Assembly (NCBI GenBank): GCA_948144175.1
Contig: CANXME010001985.1
Location: 186,001-250,000 of the forward strand
Reading direction: 5' to 3'
DNA length: 64,000 nucleotides
Origin: Closterium sp. NIES-65
Lineage: Eukaryota; Streptophyta; Zygnematophyceae; Desmidiales; Closteriaceae
Below the pieces are notes generated by a model. It searched no databases and was not told where the DNA came from. It saw only the letters and a program-made list of their open reading frames with translations. Below, one piece after another: positions 62,931 through 64,000 of this stretch. Each line of letters begins with the position of its first letter. The first letter of the stretch is position 1. The translations under genes were made by a program, and so were the position numbers.

Positions 62931-63508
62931 GGAAAGAGCTGCTGCCTAGCGGGAGTCGCGCTGCTGCCTAGCTGGGATTGCGCTGCTGCCTAGGTAGCTG
63001 GGATCGCGTTGCTGCCTAGGTAGCTGCTGCCTAGGTAGCGCTGCATACGTCGTTAGCTTTCACCATGGTAGTGTAAATCACAATGCAAACTCGATATGCG
63101 AATGTGGCTTGGGGCATCCGCTACAACGCTTCCATCCAACACTTAGTTCCGCAGATACTCTTGCTGAGCCCTATTGCGGTAGCCTCAGAAATGAGTGCGT
63201 GGCTCCTATTATGCTTGAAAGACTCATCTGCAGCTGCAATTCTTTCTCGATCTGTGCACAGAAGGTGTTACGTTGTGCTGCGGCTCTGTTCAGCTTTTTA
63301 ATCAATGCGTATCAGTCGAGGAGTTACGCCGGGCCTGGCGGAGCCTTTTTCTCCCTCGTCGTCATCGAGAAAGCCGCAACTAGTACACGTTCGCGTTTTA
63401 GATCCCTGCCGATTCTGCTTCCTCGGGTGCGAAATCGATATCTCGAATTGAGAGAATTAGCTTTTTCACGGCTGAGTACTTTCGTGAGTACTCTTGCGCG
63501 TTTCACGT

Positions 63509-63713
63509 CGGAAAGCTTTGAGGGAAAAGTGCGGAGCATGGCGGATTTACGCGGACGTGGATCGTAGGGGGGAAAAGCGAATGGCGGGGAGCGGGGAGGA
63601 CACGGAACGCGCGGAGCTTTGCGGCCAATAGCACCTTCGAAAACACATGAACCATTATTATCTGATTCCGTAGCTGCTATAGTTCTGCGTATGCCATACA
63701 CGATCCAATCCCT
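63509..63713. repeat. 205-bp direct repeat, right copy
   Basis: 98% identical to 53929-54133. Probably the second half of a long target duplication made when the non-LTR element inserted. Confidence 0.95.
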
Positions 63714-64000
63714 GGTATTATAATACAGCAGCTGAACAGTTATCAAGATGTACCGTATGGCCCCGGATATAAGCGCAGGCCAATTAAAGGCGCATGCGCT
63801 TGTATCTGAAGCAATGCGCTTATGGCCGATCCTCAATTATAAGCGCACCCCCTATAAAACCTTGATTTATTATAAGCACATGCACAAGTTTTATTTTAAA
63901 TCATGATTAAAACAGTAACGATTCCCTATTTTGCAGCGTGTCCACCCACATCCATTTCTACCGTACTTCGGTTGACTCTCTTGAGCACGGGCGATTCGAT
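63714..64000. other. A/T-rich end of window with repeated TATAAGCGCA
   Basis: No gene. TATAAGCGCA occurs twice (63769-63778, 63839-63848), with a nearby TATAAGCACA and the inverted ATGCGCTTAT (63815-63824). If the 205-bp repeats are a target duplication, this was originally adjacent to the QCR9 promoter. Confidence 0.6.

Larger units (their letters stand above)
54134..63508 (-). mobile_element. non-LTR retrotransposon, zinc finger-RT with C-terminal Cys/His region
   Basis: The limits are taken from the 205-bp direct repeats on both sides. On the minus strand the element holds a low-complexity N-terminus (from about 61635), a C2H2 finger (57600-57530), a reverse transcriptase (57467-55785) and a C-terminal region with Cys/His (55714-54592). 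No apurinic endonuclease, LTR or tRNA primer site is visible. The order finger, RT, C-terminal Cys/His block is that of R2-type elements with a restriction-like endonuclease. The left (3') end shows no poly(A). At 2% divergence of the flanking repeats the insertion is fairly young. Confidence 0.75.

Overview
The window looks like nuclear DNA from a streptophyte green organism (a charophyte-grade alga or a bryophyte). This rests on protein content: a plant-type P5C reductase, a p24-delta cargo receptor, an NTR1/TFIP11 splicing factor, plant LRR exons of exactly 72 nt, F-box/LRR proteins and LysM domains. Genes are intron-rich with GT-AG introns, and introns and spacers are full of short tandem repeats. 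A zygnematophyte such as Closterium would fit, but that is inference and the species cannot be fixed from sequence alone.

Layout. 1-9495: a decayed pogo/Jerky-type DNA transposase (minus) split by a Ty1/copia fossil with 134-bp LTRs. About 10.0-14.6 kb: Fcf2/DNTTIP2 pre-rRNA processing factor (minus). 15.0-19.0 kb: pyrroline-5-carboxylate reductase (minus), divergent from a small acidic protein gene at 19.8 kb (plus). 20.6-22.8 kb: p24 protein (minus). 23.5-24.5 kb: Bet1-like SNARE (minus). 26.1-32.3 kb: two F-box/LRR paralogues (plus), the first a pseudogene carrying a near-perfect 58-bp-arm hairpin. 33.1-36.6 kb: G-patch splicing factor TFIP11/NTR1 (plus). 37.5 kb: a tRNA-derived SINE. 39.3-45.3 kb: a 17-exon gene encoding LRR + papain-type protease + EGF-like + LysM domains (plus). 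46.2-46.9 kb: Costars/ABRACL (minus). 47.9-50.3 kb: a basic/acidic, probably nucleolar protein (plus). 50.7-51.8 kb: dUTPase (plus). 52.0-52.5 kb: a MITE-like element. 52.7-53.7 kb: complex III subunit QCR9 (minus). 54.1-63.5 kb: a non-LTR retrotransposon with a C2H2 finger, reverse transcriptase and a C-terminal Cys/His region, flanked by a 205-bp direct repeat.

The most striking signal is not a gene. Many single exons or exon edges are present in two to five tandem, diverged copies (P5CR, Fcf2, p24, TFIP11, the 47.9-kb gene, dUTPase). At many of the copy-to-copy junctions sits a short palindrome of one family, TGAG-N-CG-N'-CTCA, often extended to TTTTGAGACGTCTCAAAA or TTTTGAGGCGCCTCAAAA. 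At 11831-11899 the same termini bound a 69-bp insert flanked by a 12-bp direct repeat, so the palindromes look like collapsed copies of a micro-transposon whose insertion goes with duplications of 12 to about 130 bp. This would explain the exon redundancy and may be an undescribed process.

Most host genes here are housekeeping (ribosome biogenesis, proline synthesis, ER-Golgi transport, splicing, respiration, nucleotide hygiene) and form no pathway together. The LRR-protease-LysM protein and the F-box/LRR pair are the accessory, possibly recognition-related, genes.
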